Shown here: positions 56,577 through 64,000 of the stretch, in pieces | Numbering within the stretch: the stretch's first letter is position 1 | How the letters are laid out: each line of letters begins with the position of its first letter | Assembly (NCBI RefSeq): GCF_028823535.1 | Contig: NZ_JAQIYM010000003.1 | Location: 248,001-312,000, forward strand | Source: Pseudomonas serbica | GTDB lineage: Bacteria; Pseudomonadota; Gammaproteobacteria; Pseudomonadales; Pseudomonadaceae | Direction of reading: 5' to 3' | DNA: 64,000 bases | Program-made: the position numbers and the translations under genes | Notes under the pieces: model-generated | The model's input: the letters and a program-made list of their open reading frames with translations, nothing else | Databases searched by the model: none | Told to the model about the DNA's origin: nothing

Positions 56577-57572
56577 TTGAAACTCAGTGATATAGCCCAG
56601 TTGGCCGGTGTGTCCGTCACCACCGCCAGCTACGTCATCAATGGCAAGGCCGAACAACAACGCATCAGCAGCGCCACCGTTGAGCGCGTGCGCGCGGTCG
56701 TCGAAGAACATGGCTTCACGCCTAACCCTCAGGCGGCCGGCCTGCGCAGTCGCCACACCCGGACCCTGGGCTTCATTCTGCCGGACCTGGAAAACCCCAG
56801 TTACGCGCGGATCGCCAAGCTCCTGGAACAAGGCGCCCGGGCGCGTGGCTATCAGCTGTTGATCGCCAGCTCAGACGATGCACCTGACAGTGAACGGCAA
56901 CTGCTTCAACTGTTCCGCGCCCGTCGTTGTGATGCCCTGATCGTCGCCAGTTGCCTGCCACCGGGGGACGACAGCTATCGCTTGCTGCAAGCCAAAGGCA
57001 TTCCAATTATCGCCATCGACCGGGTCATGGAGCCTGAATACTTCTGTTCGGTGATCAGCGACGATCGCGAGGCCAGCCTGCACCTGACCCAAAGCCTGCT
57101 TGATCCAGTGCCCAGGCAGATTGCCTTGATCGGTGCCCGACCCGAGTTGAGCATCAGCCAGGAACGGGCCGCCGGTTTCAAGGAGGCCCTGGTCGGGTAC
57201 GACGGCGAGGTATTGATCGAACACGGTGATTCGTTCAGCCGTGAGTGCGGGAAACAGTTGATGGAAGAATTACTCCAGCGCGTAGGACACTTGCCCGAAG
57301 CCCTGGTGACGACGTCCTATGTCTTGCTCCAGGGCGTGTTCGATGCCTTGCACGACTTTCCGCTGAAAACCCGCCCGCTACGCCTCGGCACCTTTGGTGA
57401 CACCCAGTTGCTGGATTTCCTGCCGCTGCCGGTGAACGCCATGGCCCAGCAACACCAATTGATTGCCGATAAGGCACTTGCACTCGCGCTGGCAGCCATC
57501 GAGCAATCCGATTACCAACCCGGTGTGCAGGCCATCGCGCGGACGTTCAAGCAACGTATTCGCCAGGACTGA
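56577..57572 (+). CDS. fruR: LacI-family catabolite repressor/activator FruR
   Basis: A 331-aa LacI-family regulator. The helix-turn-helix is KLSDIAQLAGVSVTTASYVING (given in part), with hinge PNPQAAGLRSRHTRTLGFILPDL. The ligand domain is of the Cra type (fructose-1-phosphate). The start is TTG 56577, the only codon giving the canonical MKLSDIAQ. Divergent from fruBKA and probably its repressor. Confidence 0.95.
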   Translation: MKLSDIAQLAGVSVTTASYVINGKAEQQRISSATVERVRAVVEEHGFTPNPQAAGLRSRHTRTLGFILPDLENPSYARIAKLLEQGARARGYQLLIASSDDAPDSERQLLQLFRARRCDALIVASCLPPGDDSYRLLQAKGIPIIAIDRVMEPEYFCSVISDDREASLHLTQSLLDPVPRQIALIGARPELSISQERAAGFKEALVGYDGEVLIEHGDSFSRECGKQLMEELLQRVGHLPEALVTTSYVLLQGVFDALHDFPLKTRPLRLGTFGDTQLLDFLPLPVNAMAQQHQLIADKALALALAAIEQSDYQPGVQAIARTFKQRIRQD

Positions 57573-57575
57573 GCC

Positions 57576-58352
57576 ATGGACCTGATCGACACCCACACTC
57601 ATCTGGACTTCCCCGACTTCGACGCGGATCGTCAGGCGCTGATGGCCCAAAGCCGTGCACTCGGGGTGCGGCAGATGGTGGTGCTGGGGGTTTATCAGGG
57701 CAACTGGCAGCGTGTCTGGGAACTGGTGCAAAGCGACCCCGACCTGCATGCGGCGCTCGGCTTGCACCCGGTGTATCTGGAGGATCATCGTCCCGAGCAC
57801 CTCACCGAACTGGGCGACTGGCTGACGCGACTGGCCGGCCATCGCCAGCTGTGCGCGGTGGGTGAGATCGGCCTGGACTACTTCATCGAAACCCTGGACC
57901 GCGAACGCCAGCAAGCGTTGTTCGACGCGCAACTGCAACTGGCGGTGGATTTCCAGCTGCCCGCGCTGATCCATGTACGCCGCAGTCATGCCGCGGTGAT
58001 TGCCACGCTTAAACGCTTCAAGCTCAAACGCGCCGGGATCATCCATGCCTTCGCCGGCAGCGAGGAAGAAGCTCGCGAATACATGAAGCTCGGTTTCAAG
58101 CTCGGTCTCGGTGGCGCGGCGACCTGGCCTCAGGCACTGCGCATGCACCGCGTGCTTGCCCGGCTGCCACTGGCGTCAGTGGTGCTGGAAACCGACTCGC
58201 CGGACATGGCGCCCGCGATGTTTCCCGGCCAGCGCAACAGCCCGGCGCACTTGCCGGCGATCTGCACGGCACTGGCGGCAATCATGTCGCTCGCGCCCGA
58301 ACAACTGGCCGCCGCCAGCAGCGCCAATGCCCGTGAATTGTTCAACTGGTAA
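57576..58352 (+). CDS. TatD-family metal-dependent DNase
   Basis: A 258-aa TIM-barrel hydrolase. Metal ligands are His7 and His9 (DTHTHLDF), Glu in AVGEIGLDYF, and His in LIHVRRSH and IIHAFAGS, with Asp in LETDSPDMAP. It is a 3'-5' exonuclease for DNA repair in the family; this copy may be a TatD paralogue (YjjV type). Separated by only 3 nt from fruR, so co-transcription is likely. Confidence 0.9.
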   Translation: MDLIDTHTHLDFPDFDADRQALMAQSRALGVRQMVVLGVYQGNWQRVWELVQSDPDLHAALGLHPVYLEDHRPEHLTELGDWLTRLAGHRQLCAVGEIGLDYFIETLDRERQQALFDAQLQLAVDFQLPALIHVRRSHAAVIATLKRFKLKRAGIIHAFAGSEEEAREYMKLGFKLGLGGAATWPQALRMHRVLARLPLASVVLETDSPDMAPAMFPGQRNSPAHLPAICTALAAIMSLAPEQLAAASSANARELFNW

Positions 58353-58742
58353 TCAGTCGACGTGGGCCTTGGCGGCCTCGAGAATCAGGGTCATGTGTTG
58401 ACGCTGACGGGCAATTCGAAGGGCAACGAAGTAGACGAAAATCGCCACCAGCGAAACATTCAGCTGCTCCAGGACGCTGAGTATTCCAATCCATTCCAAT
58501 ACCAGCGCCACCAACAATGTACTGCAAATCGTGACCAACAGGCTTGCCTTCAACATGGCTATCGAGTCCAGGGACCTGAAGCGCCTGATCTGTTTCGGGT
58601 CGCACAGTTGCAGGTTTTTCTGACAGTGAGAACAGGTGAATGCTTCGTTGATTGCAATGGCATTGAGTTGCCAGGGCTTGAGTAACAGCGTGCGCTGGCA
58701 ATGTGCACAGCGCCCCTGGATTCCTAGTGTTGCAACAGCCAT
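58353..58742 (-). CDS. Small zinc-ribbon membrane protein, unknown
   Basis: A 129-aa protein. The N-terminal zinc ribbon has Cys12/Cys15 (RCAHCQ) and Cys37/Cys40 (TCSHCQ). A basic linker (RRFRSLDS) is followed by two helices (about 63-85 and 95-112) and an amphipathic tail. No known function. Its stop abuts the tatD stop with no spacing. ATG 58742 was taken as the first Met; AGGAGG lies upstream at a good distance. Confidence 0.75.
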   Translation of the reverse strand: MAVATLGIQGRCAHCQRTLLLKPWQLNAIAINEAFTCSHCQKNLQLCDPKQIRRFRSLDSIAMLKASLLVTICSTLLVALVLEWIGILSVLEQLNVSLVAIFVYFVALRIARQRQHMTLILEAAKAHVD

Positions 58743-58810
58743 GACCGCGCCTCCTCCTTGTACTCAGTGAAGTGGATACTCCTACATTGAAGACGAAAAA
58801 CCAGAAGCTA

Positions 58811-58832
58811 TAGGAAAACCGGAGCTTTCCTA
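58811..58832 (-). terminator. Hairpin after the MCP gene
   Basis: TAGGAAA / TTTCCTA with an 8-nt loop, about 30 nt after the MCP stop on the minus strand. No clean U-run follows. Weak terminator. Confidence 0.4.
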
Positions 58833-58862
58833 CAAGAACTGGGCAGTATTACTACATACTTT

Positions 58863-60893
58863 TCAGACCCTGAACGCACTGATCAGCTGCTTCAGCTCCA
58901 CCACCTGCGCCGACAGCGCGCGACTGGCGTCCTCTGTTCGGTGCGCACCTTCGGCCGTGCGTTCTCCGGCACGATTGATCTCGACAATGTTCTGGTCAAT
59001 GTCGTGGGCAACGGCAGTCTGCTGCTCCACAGCCGCGGCGATCTGCTGATTTTGGTCGACGATCATTCCTACAGCACCAAGAATATTTTCCAAGGCCTGC
59101 TGGACCTTTTCCGACTGCCCCACCGTACCATTGGCCATCTCATGGCTGACGCCCATCGCCTTGACCGCCGCCCCGACACCGCCGTGCAGCTTGGCGATCA
59201 TCTGTTCGATCTCTTCGGTCGATTGCTGGGTGCGCTTGGCGAGCGTGCGGACTTCATCCGCTACCACCGCAAAGCCGCGTCCCTGTTCCCCCGCCCTGGC
59301 AGCCTCGATGGCGGCATTGAGCGCCAGCAAGTTGGTCTGTTCGGCGATGCTCTTGATCACTTCCAGCACACGGCTGATGGACTGACTGTCGCTGGCCAAC
59401 TGGTTGATCACCTGCACCGACTGATCGATTTCGCTGGCCAGTGCAGCGATGCTGCCCTGCTGCGACTCCACCAGTCCACGACCGCTCACCGTTTCGTCGT
59501 TGACGCTGTGGGCGCTGCTGACGGCAGCGGCGGCGCTGCGCGCCACCTCCAGGGAGGTGGCTGACATCTGGTTCATCGCCGTGGCGACCTGCTCGATCTG
59601 CGAGCGTTGCCCGGCCACCGCCTGGTTGCTTTGCGCCGAGACGCTCTCGACTTGCCCGGCCTGGCGCTCGACCTCGCCGACGGTCTGGCCGACACGCTCG
59701 ATCAAGTCATGGATCTTCTTCACGGTACCGTTGAACACCTCACCCAACTCGCCCAGTTCGTCACGGCTGTGGGCGTTGAAGGTGACCGTCATGTCACCGG
59801 CCGCCACCTTGTCCATGACCGCGCCAAGACGCTTGAGGGTGGTGCGGGTGGAGGCGTAGAAGGCGCCGTAAAGATAAAAGATCAGCACGAACACCACCGA
59901 CAGCGCCAAGGCTTGCAGAATCATGTGCGTGCGGTTCTGGTCCAGGCGCTGTTGCAACTGGCTACCGAGAAATTTCAAGGTGGCTTCGTTGAGCTGGTAG
60001 GTCTGGACCATCAACGCCGAGACCTGATCGTAAAAGGCCTGCCACGGTGCATCGAGCGTGTCAGCCATCACCACCTGCTCTTCGAACAGCTCACTGGCCT
60101 GCTTCAACGAGGCCTTGCTGCTGTCAGCCTGGGCCGCCAAGGCTTCGCGCGCGGCGTTACTGGAGCCCGTGGCGTCCTGCAGCTTCAGGCCATACTCGGC
60201 ATGGAGCTTGTCGATCTGCGCCAGCAACTCATCGAAACGCGTGCTCGACGACGAATTGAGAAAACCCTGGCCCAGCGAAGCGGAGCCCAATGCCCGCCCT
60301 TCGCCGAGCAGCTGGGTAATGCGCGGGGTGATGTTAGTGACGAGTTCGCTCAGCTGACGCATATCACTTTGGCTGTCATGGCTGAGGCCGGCCTGGCTGG
60401 CGATGACCTGGCCGAAGACCTGGGCATTGCCGACCAGTTTGCTGATCAGTGCGCTTTTACTTTGCAGGGACTTTTCCGTCTGCTGAGCCTTGATGGCGCT
60501 GATCATTTCATCGCGCTTGCCATCGAACAGTGCGATCTGCTCCGGGTCAGTGGCCATCGCACTCAAGCCCTGCAAGCGCGCCAGCACGCCCTGTTCCAGC
60601 GTGCCGATCTGCGCCTCGACATTCCCCGCCTTGCCGGATTGACCCAGGGCGACGTTGATTTGCACAAGATTGTTCAGGGTTTCCAAATCACGTCGCAGTG
60701 CGAGGCTGCTGCCCAACAGGTCGAGGCTTTGCAGTTCGACCCGGGTGCCCTGGAATTCGCGATAGGAGTCACGCACCAGGTAGAAGTTGGTGACCAGCAT
60801 CGGCACCAGGAACAATACGCTGATCAGGCTGAACTTCATGCCAAAACTCAGGCGGTTCATCAACGCGACGGCGGGATAGAGCAAGCTCTTCAC
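58863..60893 (-). CDS. Methyl-accepting chemotaxis protein
   Basis: A 676-aa transducer. TM1 at about 17-40, a large periplasmic helical sensor to about 320 ([29 protein letters not shown]), TM2 at about 325-348, HAMP ([20 protein letters not shown]) and a signalling domain with tip [20 protein letters not shown] and [17 protein letters not shown]. Ligand unknown. It corresponds in position to PAO1 PA4520, between speC and ampE. No CheR-binding pentapeptide at the C-terminus (ends LISAFRV). Confidence 0.95.
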   Translation of the reverse strand: MKSLLYPAVALMNRLSFGMKFSLISVLFLVPMLVTNFYLVRDSYREFQGTRVELQSLDLLGSSLALRRDLETLNNLVQINVALGQSGKAGNVEAQIGTLEQGVLARLQGLSAMATDPEQIALFDGKRDEMISAIKAQQTEKSLQSKSALISKLVGNAQVFGQVIASQAGLSHDSQSDMRQLSELVTNITPRITQLLGEGRALGSASLGQGFLNSSSSTRFDELLAQIDKLHAEYGLKLQDATGSSNAAREALAAQADSSKASLKQASELFEEQVVMADTLDAPWQAFYDQVSALMVQTYQLNEATLKFLGSQLQQRLDQNRTHMILQALALSVVFVLIFYLYGAFYASTRTTLKRLGAVMDKVAAGDMTVTFNAHSRDELGELGEVFNGTVKKIHDLIERVGQTVGEVERQAGQVESVSAQSNQAVAGQRSQIEQVATAMNQMSATSLEVARSAAAAVSSAHSVNDETVSGRGLVESQQGSIAALASEIDQSVQVINQLASDSQSISRVLEVIKSIAEQTNLLALNAAIEAARAGEQGRGFAVVADEVRTLAKRTQQSTEEIEQMIAKLHGGVGAAVKAMGVSHEMANGTVGQSEKVQQALENILGAVGMIVDQNQQIAAAVEQQTAVAHDIDQNIVEINRAGERTAEGAHRTEDASRALSAQVVELKQLISAFRV

Positions 60894-61444
60894 TGGAAGT
60901 CTCCCTTGGATTTCTTATTTTTATGGTGGGCGCAGCGAGAGAGCAGATAGCCACTATTCGGCGCTATCCCTGTATAGCGTAAATCAGGGGGATGTTTTGT
61001 AACTTAAGGTTAACGGTGAAGAGAACGCGTACCACCAAACAATAGGTCGAGCGTTAGCTCGCCTCGCTTTGGTTTTTGATCTTCTTGCCCCATCGTGAGG
61101 CCGAGTGGAGGTTCTGCGCAGTGGGTAAACCGGCATGGATGCCGGTTTAGCCGCCCTCGGCCATGGATGGCCGATGGCGGCGGGCCCACGGAGCAGGACC
61201 GGAGCGAGGGGATGCCGAGCATTAGCGAGGCACCGAACGCCAGGGGCAAGAGCGTTTGGTTACTTTGCGCTTTTCAAAGTGACCCGCTGTAAGAGCGGAA
61301 CCCTAGGTGGCCGTTACCGCAGGAATGGATATGTACGCGGCCAACAAATAATAGGTGGGCTGTCAGGTCGCCATCGCTGGCAAGCCAGCTCCTACACTGG
61401 GTCGGGTACCTCCGCGAGCATGCGGCGACCCGACAAGCCAGCGC
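60894..61444. other. Intergenic region with repeats
   Basis: The 551-bp gap between the MCP gene and ampE. The first 120 bp form the MCP leader. Then follow the structured repeat (61018-61342) and a REP cluster (61370 onward). Confidence 0.7.
61018..61342. repeat. Structured repetitive element, about 325 bp
   Basis: Contains the near-perfect palindrome TAAACCGGCAT-GG-ATGCCGGTTTA (about 61127-61150), CGGCCAT-GG-ATGGCCG (about 61158-61173), plus GAGCGAGGGGATGCCGAGC and CTGTAAGAGCGGAACCCTA. I recognise this as a repeat common in fluorescens-group intergenic regions. It can be read as short ORFs (e.g. GELTLDLLFGGTRS on the minus strand), but codon use and palindromes argue for a non-coding mobile unit or RNA. 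Confidence 0.65.
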
Positions 61445-61452
61445 CTACGGCA
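61370..61452. repeat. REP cluster with degenerate partner
   Basis: A good REP of the GCTGGCAAGC type (CCATCGCTGGCAAGCCAGCT, 61370-61389, ending TCCTACAC). A second, decayed one follows (ACAAGCCAGCGCCTACGG, 61433-61450), with GTCGGGT/ACCCGAC pairing between them. The second unit contains the ampE stop codon. Confidence 0.7.
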
Positions 61453-62281
61453 ACACTGTCCACAACGCAAACCCCGCATACCAAAGCACTGCCGCCCGCA
61501 GCAGCAACTCCCAGATACGGTCTAGATTGTGGATGCCCTCAGGCCCAACGACCGGCGCTGGAATTTCACCCGCCACCAGTCCGACCTTTTCGATCAGTTG
61601 GGCCGCGCTGATATTCCAGTTCAACAGCTCGTGCAACATCACCCGGCTGACCGCGACAAAGTTGCCGACCAGGGCAAAGCTGGCGGCCAACAGGCGTACC
61701 GGCACCCAGTCGAATGCATGACGCAATTGCGCCGCGCGTTCGACCACGGCCGGGTTTTGCCCGTGCTCTTCGGCCAGGGCCAGCAAGCGATAGCTCAACG
61801 CGGCGACCGGCCCCAGAAGGAAGTACCAGAAAATGATCGCGAAAAAGCTCTGGTAGGCCTCCCACAATAAATGCCCTTCCACCCGTTCCAGCAGTTGCTC
61901 GGCATTGTCGGCGCAGATGTCCAGGTCTCGCTTGGCCACATGGGCCGCCGCTTGCAGGTCTTCGCGGCGCCAGGCATCGCGGAAGGGCCCGAGACCGCCG
62001 AGCAGATCACCGCGACCCAGACTGTAGATCACCACCAGCAGATGCACCGGCAGCGCCAATAAGCCGTAGGCGACAGGGTCGAGCACCACCAGCAGCAAGC
62101 CCAGCAGCGCCACCGGAAACAGCACCAACACAGCCAGGACCAACCACGGACGGTTCACCAGGCGCGGGCTGAGCTCAAGCTTGTGCAGCTCGCGAACCCA
62201 GCCAGCGTCGTGTTGAACCCGGTGGCGCAGGGCCGAAAATTTCTCGATCCACACCGCCAACAGCAACACCAGAAAACTCAT
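61445..62281 (-). CDS. ampE: Regulatory signalling modulator AmpE
   Basis: A 278-aa inner-membrane protein with four or five helices (LVLAVLVLFPVALLGLLLVV; FFAIIFWYFLLGPVAALSYR) and the family start MSFLVLLLAVWIEKFSALRH. It modulates AmpD/ampC signalling by an unclear mechanism. It overlaps ampD by one base (TAATG). The stop TAG (61447-61445) lies in a REP-like sequence, so the C-terminus may vary among strains. Confidence 0.93.
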   Translation of the reverse strand: MSFLVLLLAVWIEKFSALRHRVQHDAGWVRELHKLELSPRLVNRPWLVLAVLVLFPVALLGLLLVVLDPVAYGLLALPVHLLVVIYSLGRGDLLGGLGPFRDAWRREDLQAAAHVAKRDLDICADNAEQLLERVEGHLLWEAYQSFFAIIFWYFLLGPVAALSYRLLALAEEHGQNPAVVERAAQLRHAFDWVPVRLLAASFALVGNFVAVSRVMLHELLNWNISAAQLIEKVGLVAGEIPAPVVGPEGIHNLDRIWELLLRAAVLWYAGFALWTVLP

Positions 62282-62838
62282 TATCCTTCCTCTTGTGCCA
62301 GGGCTGCGCGGTAGCGTGCCCAGTCGAACGCGGGCCCCGGATCGGTCTTGCGCCCGGGGGCGATGTCGCTGTGCCCGCAGATGCGTTGCGTGGTGATTGC
62401 CGGAAACGCCGATTGCAGTTGACGGGTCAGGGTCGTCAACGCTCGGTATTGCGCATCGTCGAATGGCAGATCATCCGTGCCTTCGAGTTCGATGCCTACG
62501 GAAAAATCGTTACAGGTTTCCCGCCCCTCGAAACTCGATACTCCCGCATGCCAGGCGCGCTCAAGGCAAGAGACAAACTGAGTGACGGTGCCGTCACGCT
62601 CAATCAGAAAATGCGCAGACACCCGCAGGTCGGCAATTCCTTCAAAATAGGGGTGCTCCGTGACATCCAGGCGGTTCTGGAAGAACTCCTGCACCTTGCC
62701 AGTTTGGAATTGCGCTGGCGGCAGGCTGATGTTGTGAATCACCAGCAGGGAAATTTCGCCCTCGGGGCGCGCATTGAAGTTGGGCGAGGGGCATACATGC
62801 ACACCCTTGCACCAACCACTCGCGGGGTCCAGCTGCAT
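62281..62838 (-). CDS. ampD: 1,6-anhydro-N-acetylmuramyl-L-alanine amidase AmpD
   Basis: A 185-aa cytoplasmic zinc amidase that removes the stem peptide from anhydromuropeptides during cell-wall recycling, thus lowering the AmpR inducer for ampC. Zinc ligands are His35 (VIHNISLP), His156 (CGHSDIAPGRK) and Asp166 (TDPGPAFDW), with catalytic Glu117 and Lys164. ATG 62838 gives the usual N-terminus. Operon with ampE. Confidence 0.97.
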   Translation of the reverse strand: MQLDPASGWCKGVHVCPSPNFNARPEGEISLLVIHNISLPPAQFQTGKVQEFFQNRLDVTEHPYFEGIADLRVSAHFLIERDGTVTQFVSCLERAWHAGVSSFEGRETCNDFSVGIELEGTDDLPFDDAQYRALTTLTRQLQSAFPAITTQRICGHSDIAPGRKTDPGPAFDWARYRAALAQEEG

Positions 62839-62901
62839 ACAAATTCCTTCAACGACGACTGTGTTGATGTCCAGTATGCCGCGATAGTCCTCTGGGAGCG
62901 A

Positions 62902-64000
62902 TCACTTGACGCGATTGAGGCGCTGCAGTTTGGCGATCACCGATGCCAGGCCTCGGCCAAACAATGCGCCATCGTCAAGCACGCGCACCGCGCCGCCTCG
63001 TAACTGTCCTTCCTCTGCCGTCTGCAGAAAGAATGGCTCCAACACCTCGACCAGCACCGACGCCCCCGCAGGCGAATGTCCCGGTTGCTCGAACGATTGA
63101 ACGTGCAAGCGCTCCAGCTCGCTGAAAAATGCGCTGGTGGAAAAGGGATCGAACGCCGAACGGCTCAGCCCCTCGCGCAACGACTTGAGCAACCCCGGGA
63201 CCAGCATCAGCAAACGCTCAGGCGCATCGGGCTGGTCGTGTCTCTGGACGCTCCAGATCAAATCCGCCAAGGCCTGCACATCTGCCTGCCACTGCGGCGA
63301 CAGATGACCGTGCTTGAGGCAGGTCAACAGCAACACGTTACTCCAGGCGTCGTGCACGAACGCCAGCACACTGTGCGGTAGTGTCTTGCCCAGGAGCTCT
63401 TGATTCAACGCCTGCTCCACTCGCTGGCGGGCCAAGGCGGTTTGGGCGCGTCCTTCTTCGGCATCACGAATCCGCTGTTCCAGCAGCTCACTGCGACGGC
63501 GCTCGTCACGAGTGAACGCAAGGAACTCCGCCAGCAACTCGGAAAATATCGCCGGATCGTCGCCAAACTCATTCAACAAACGCAGCACCATCTGCTCGAT
63601 GTACCGATACAGACTGTCGCGCTCATGACCATCGGCCTCACCCCACCCCTGGGCCGCACGGGCGATTTCGTCGAGCAAGCGCCGGGCCGGATGACTGCTG
63701 TGGCTGAACAAGTGCTTGTCGAGTACCGCCACTTTCACCAGCGGTATCCGCAGGCGAGCGATCAATGTCTTGAGGCGGTCCGGCAATGTAGCGTCAGCCA
63801 GGATGCAGTCGAACAGCATGACGGTGAGCTGGATGGCATCGGCGTCTACCCCCTCGATGACCCACGACTTGCCGCTTTTGACCCAAACCCGGTTCAACAG
63901 CTGCTGCAATTGGCCACGCAGGTCGGAGTCGTTCACGGTGAACGGTTCATGCTGCTGCAGGTGTGAGAGCAGGCGCAACAGTTCGCGGTTGGAAATCTGC
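62902..64000 (-). CDS. DUF1631 family protein (N-terminal part outside window)
   Basis: The C-terminal 365 residues of a longer protein (family about 700-780 aa). The frame stays open through the window edge (QISNRELLRLLSHLQQ). Helical; segments MLFDCILADATLPDRLKTLIARLRIPLVKVAV, DEIARAAQGWGE and FVHDAWSNVLLLTCLKHG (in part) are typical of DUF1631. Function is unknown. The position upstream of ampD matches PA4523. The last residues VIAKLQRLNRVK are basic. Confidence 0.9.
   Translation of the reverse strand, partial: QISNRELLRLLSHLQQHEPFTVNDSDLRGQLQQLLNRVWVKSGKSWVIEGVDADAIQLTVMLFDCILADATLPDRLKTLIARLRIPLVKVAVLDKHLFSHSSHPARRLLDEIARAAQGWGEADGHERDSLYRYIEQMVLRLLNEFGDDPAIFSELLAEFLAFTRDERRRSELLEQRIRDAEEGRAQTALARQRVEQALNQELLGKTLPHSVLAFVHDAWSNVLLLTCLKHGHLSPQWQADVQALADLIWSVQRHDQPDAPERLLMLVPGLLKSLREGLSRSAFDPFSTSAFFSELERLHVQSFEQPGHSPAGASVLVEVLEPFFLQTAEEGQLRGGAVRVLDDGALFGRGLASVIAKLQRLNRVK

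Noticed and set aside
61010..61249. 79-codon minus-strand ORF in the 61-kb repeat
   Set aside because: Composition follows the palindromes of the repeat; no ribosome site and no domain. Treated as non-coding.

Overview
The window (about 60% G+C apart from one AT-rich patch near 7.4-7.6 kb) comes from the chromosome of a Pseudomonas of the fluorescens group. This rests on three things. Gene order largely follows the P. aeruginosa PAO1 PA4480-PA4523 block as I remember it (mreC-mreB / gatCAB-rlpA-like / roxRS / SIMPL protein / dpp operon / speC / piuBAC / ampED). The dispersed repeats are Pseudomonas REP/REPIN elements (arms of the type GGAGCGGGCTTGCTCGCGA). The protein families are Pseudomonas-like throughout. 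No rRNA, tRNA, CRISPR array, prophage or transposase gene was seen.

Layout. 1-1881 (minus): mreB and the start of mreC (cell shape); mreC appears to start with ATT. 2093-5304 (plus): gatCAB, Glu-tRNA(Gln)/Asp-tRNA(Asn) amidotransferase, followed by an RlpA-like lipoprotein, a cation antiporter and a carboxymuconolactone decarboxylase-like protein. 7583-9067: a PqaA-family secreted protein with an AT-rich upstream region. 9064-16870 (minus): an AEC carrier and a galactarate catabolic module (GntR regulator, kdgD, 2-oxoglutarate semialdehyde dehydrogenase, MFS transporter, garD) that converts galactarate to 2-oxoglutarate. 17042-18769: an SbmA/YddA-like ABC half-transporter. 18867-20682: the RoxSR redox two-component system. 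20987-32948 (plus): a SIMPL-domain protein and the dipeptide uptake locus (three DppA-type binding proteins, an OpdP-type porin, dppBCDF). 33177-34759: a delta-60-repeat protein and a small acidic exported protein. 35084-36667 (minus): prfC. 36996-40446 (plus): an OpuC-type osmoprotectant ABC transporter. 40891-42054: speC with a complex leader. 42198-48940: the iron-starvation locus (Sel1 protein, piuC, piuA, piuB) with Fur-box-like sites. 49037-50581: a PhoD phosphatase. 50729-57572: the fructose PTS (fruBKA) and divergent fruR. 57576-62838: a TatD nuclease, a small zinc-ribbon membrane protein, an MCP and ampDE. From 62902 to the end: a DUF1631 protein cut by the window edge.

Genes are tightly packed with many translational couplings (ATGA or TAATG overlaps). 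Most intergenic gaps of 90-200 bp hold a REPIN. The main oddities are the ATT start of mreC, three genes whose TAG stop codon lies inside a REP-type repeat end, a terminator-capped leader RNA and candidate leader peptide ahead of speC, a shared operator motif in the galactarate module, and a structured 325-bp repeat at 61.0-61.35 kb. I found no wholly new multi-gene system.
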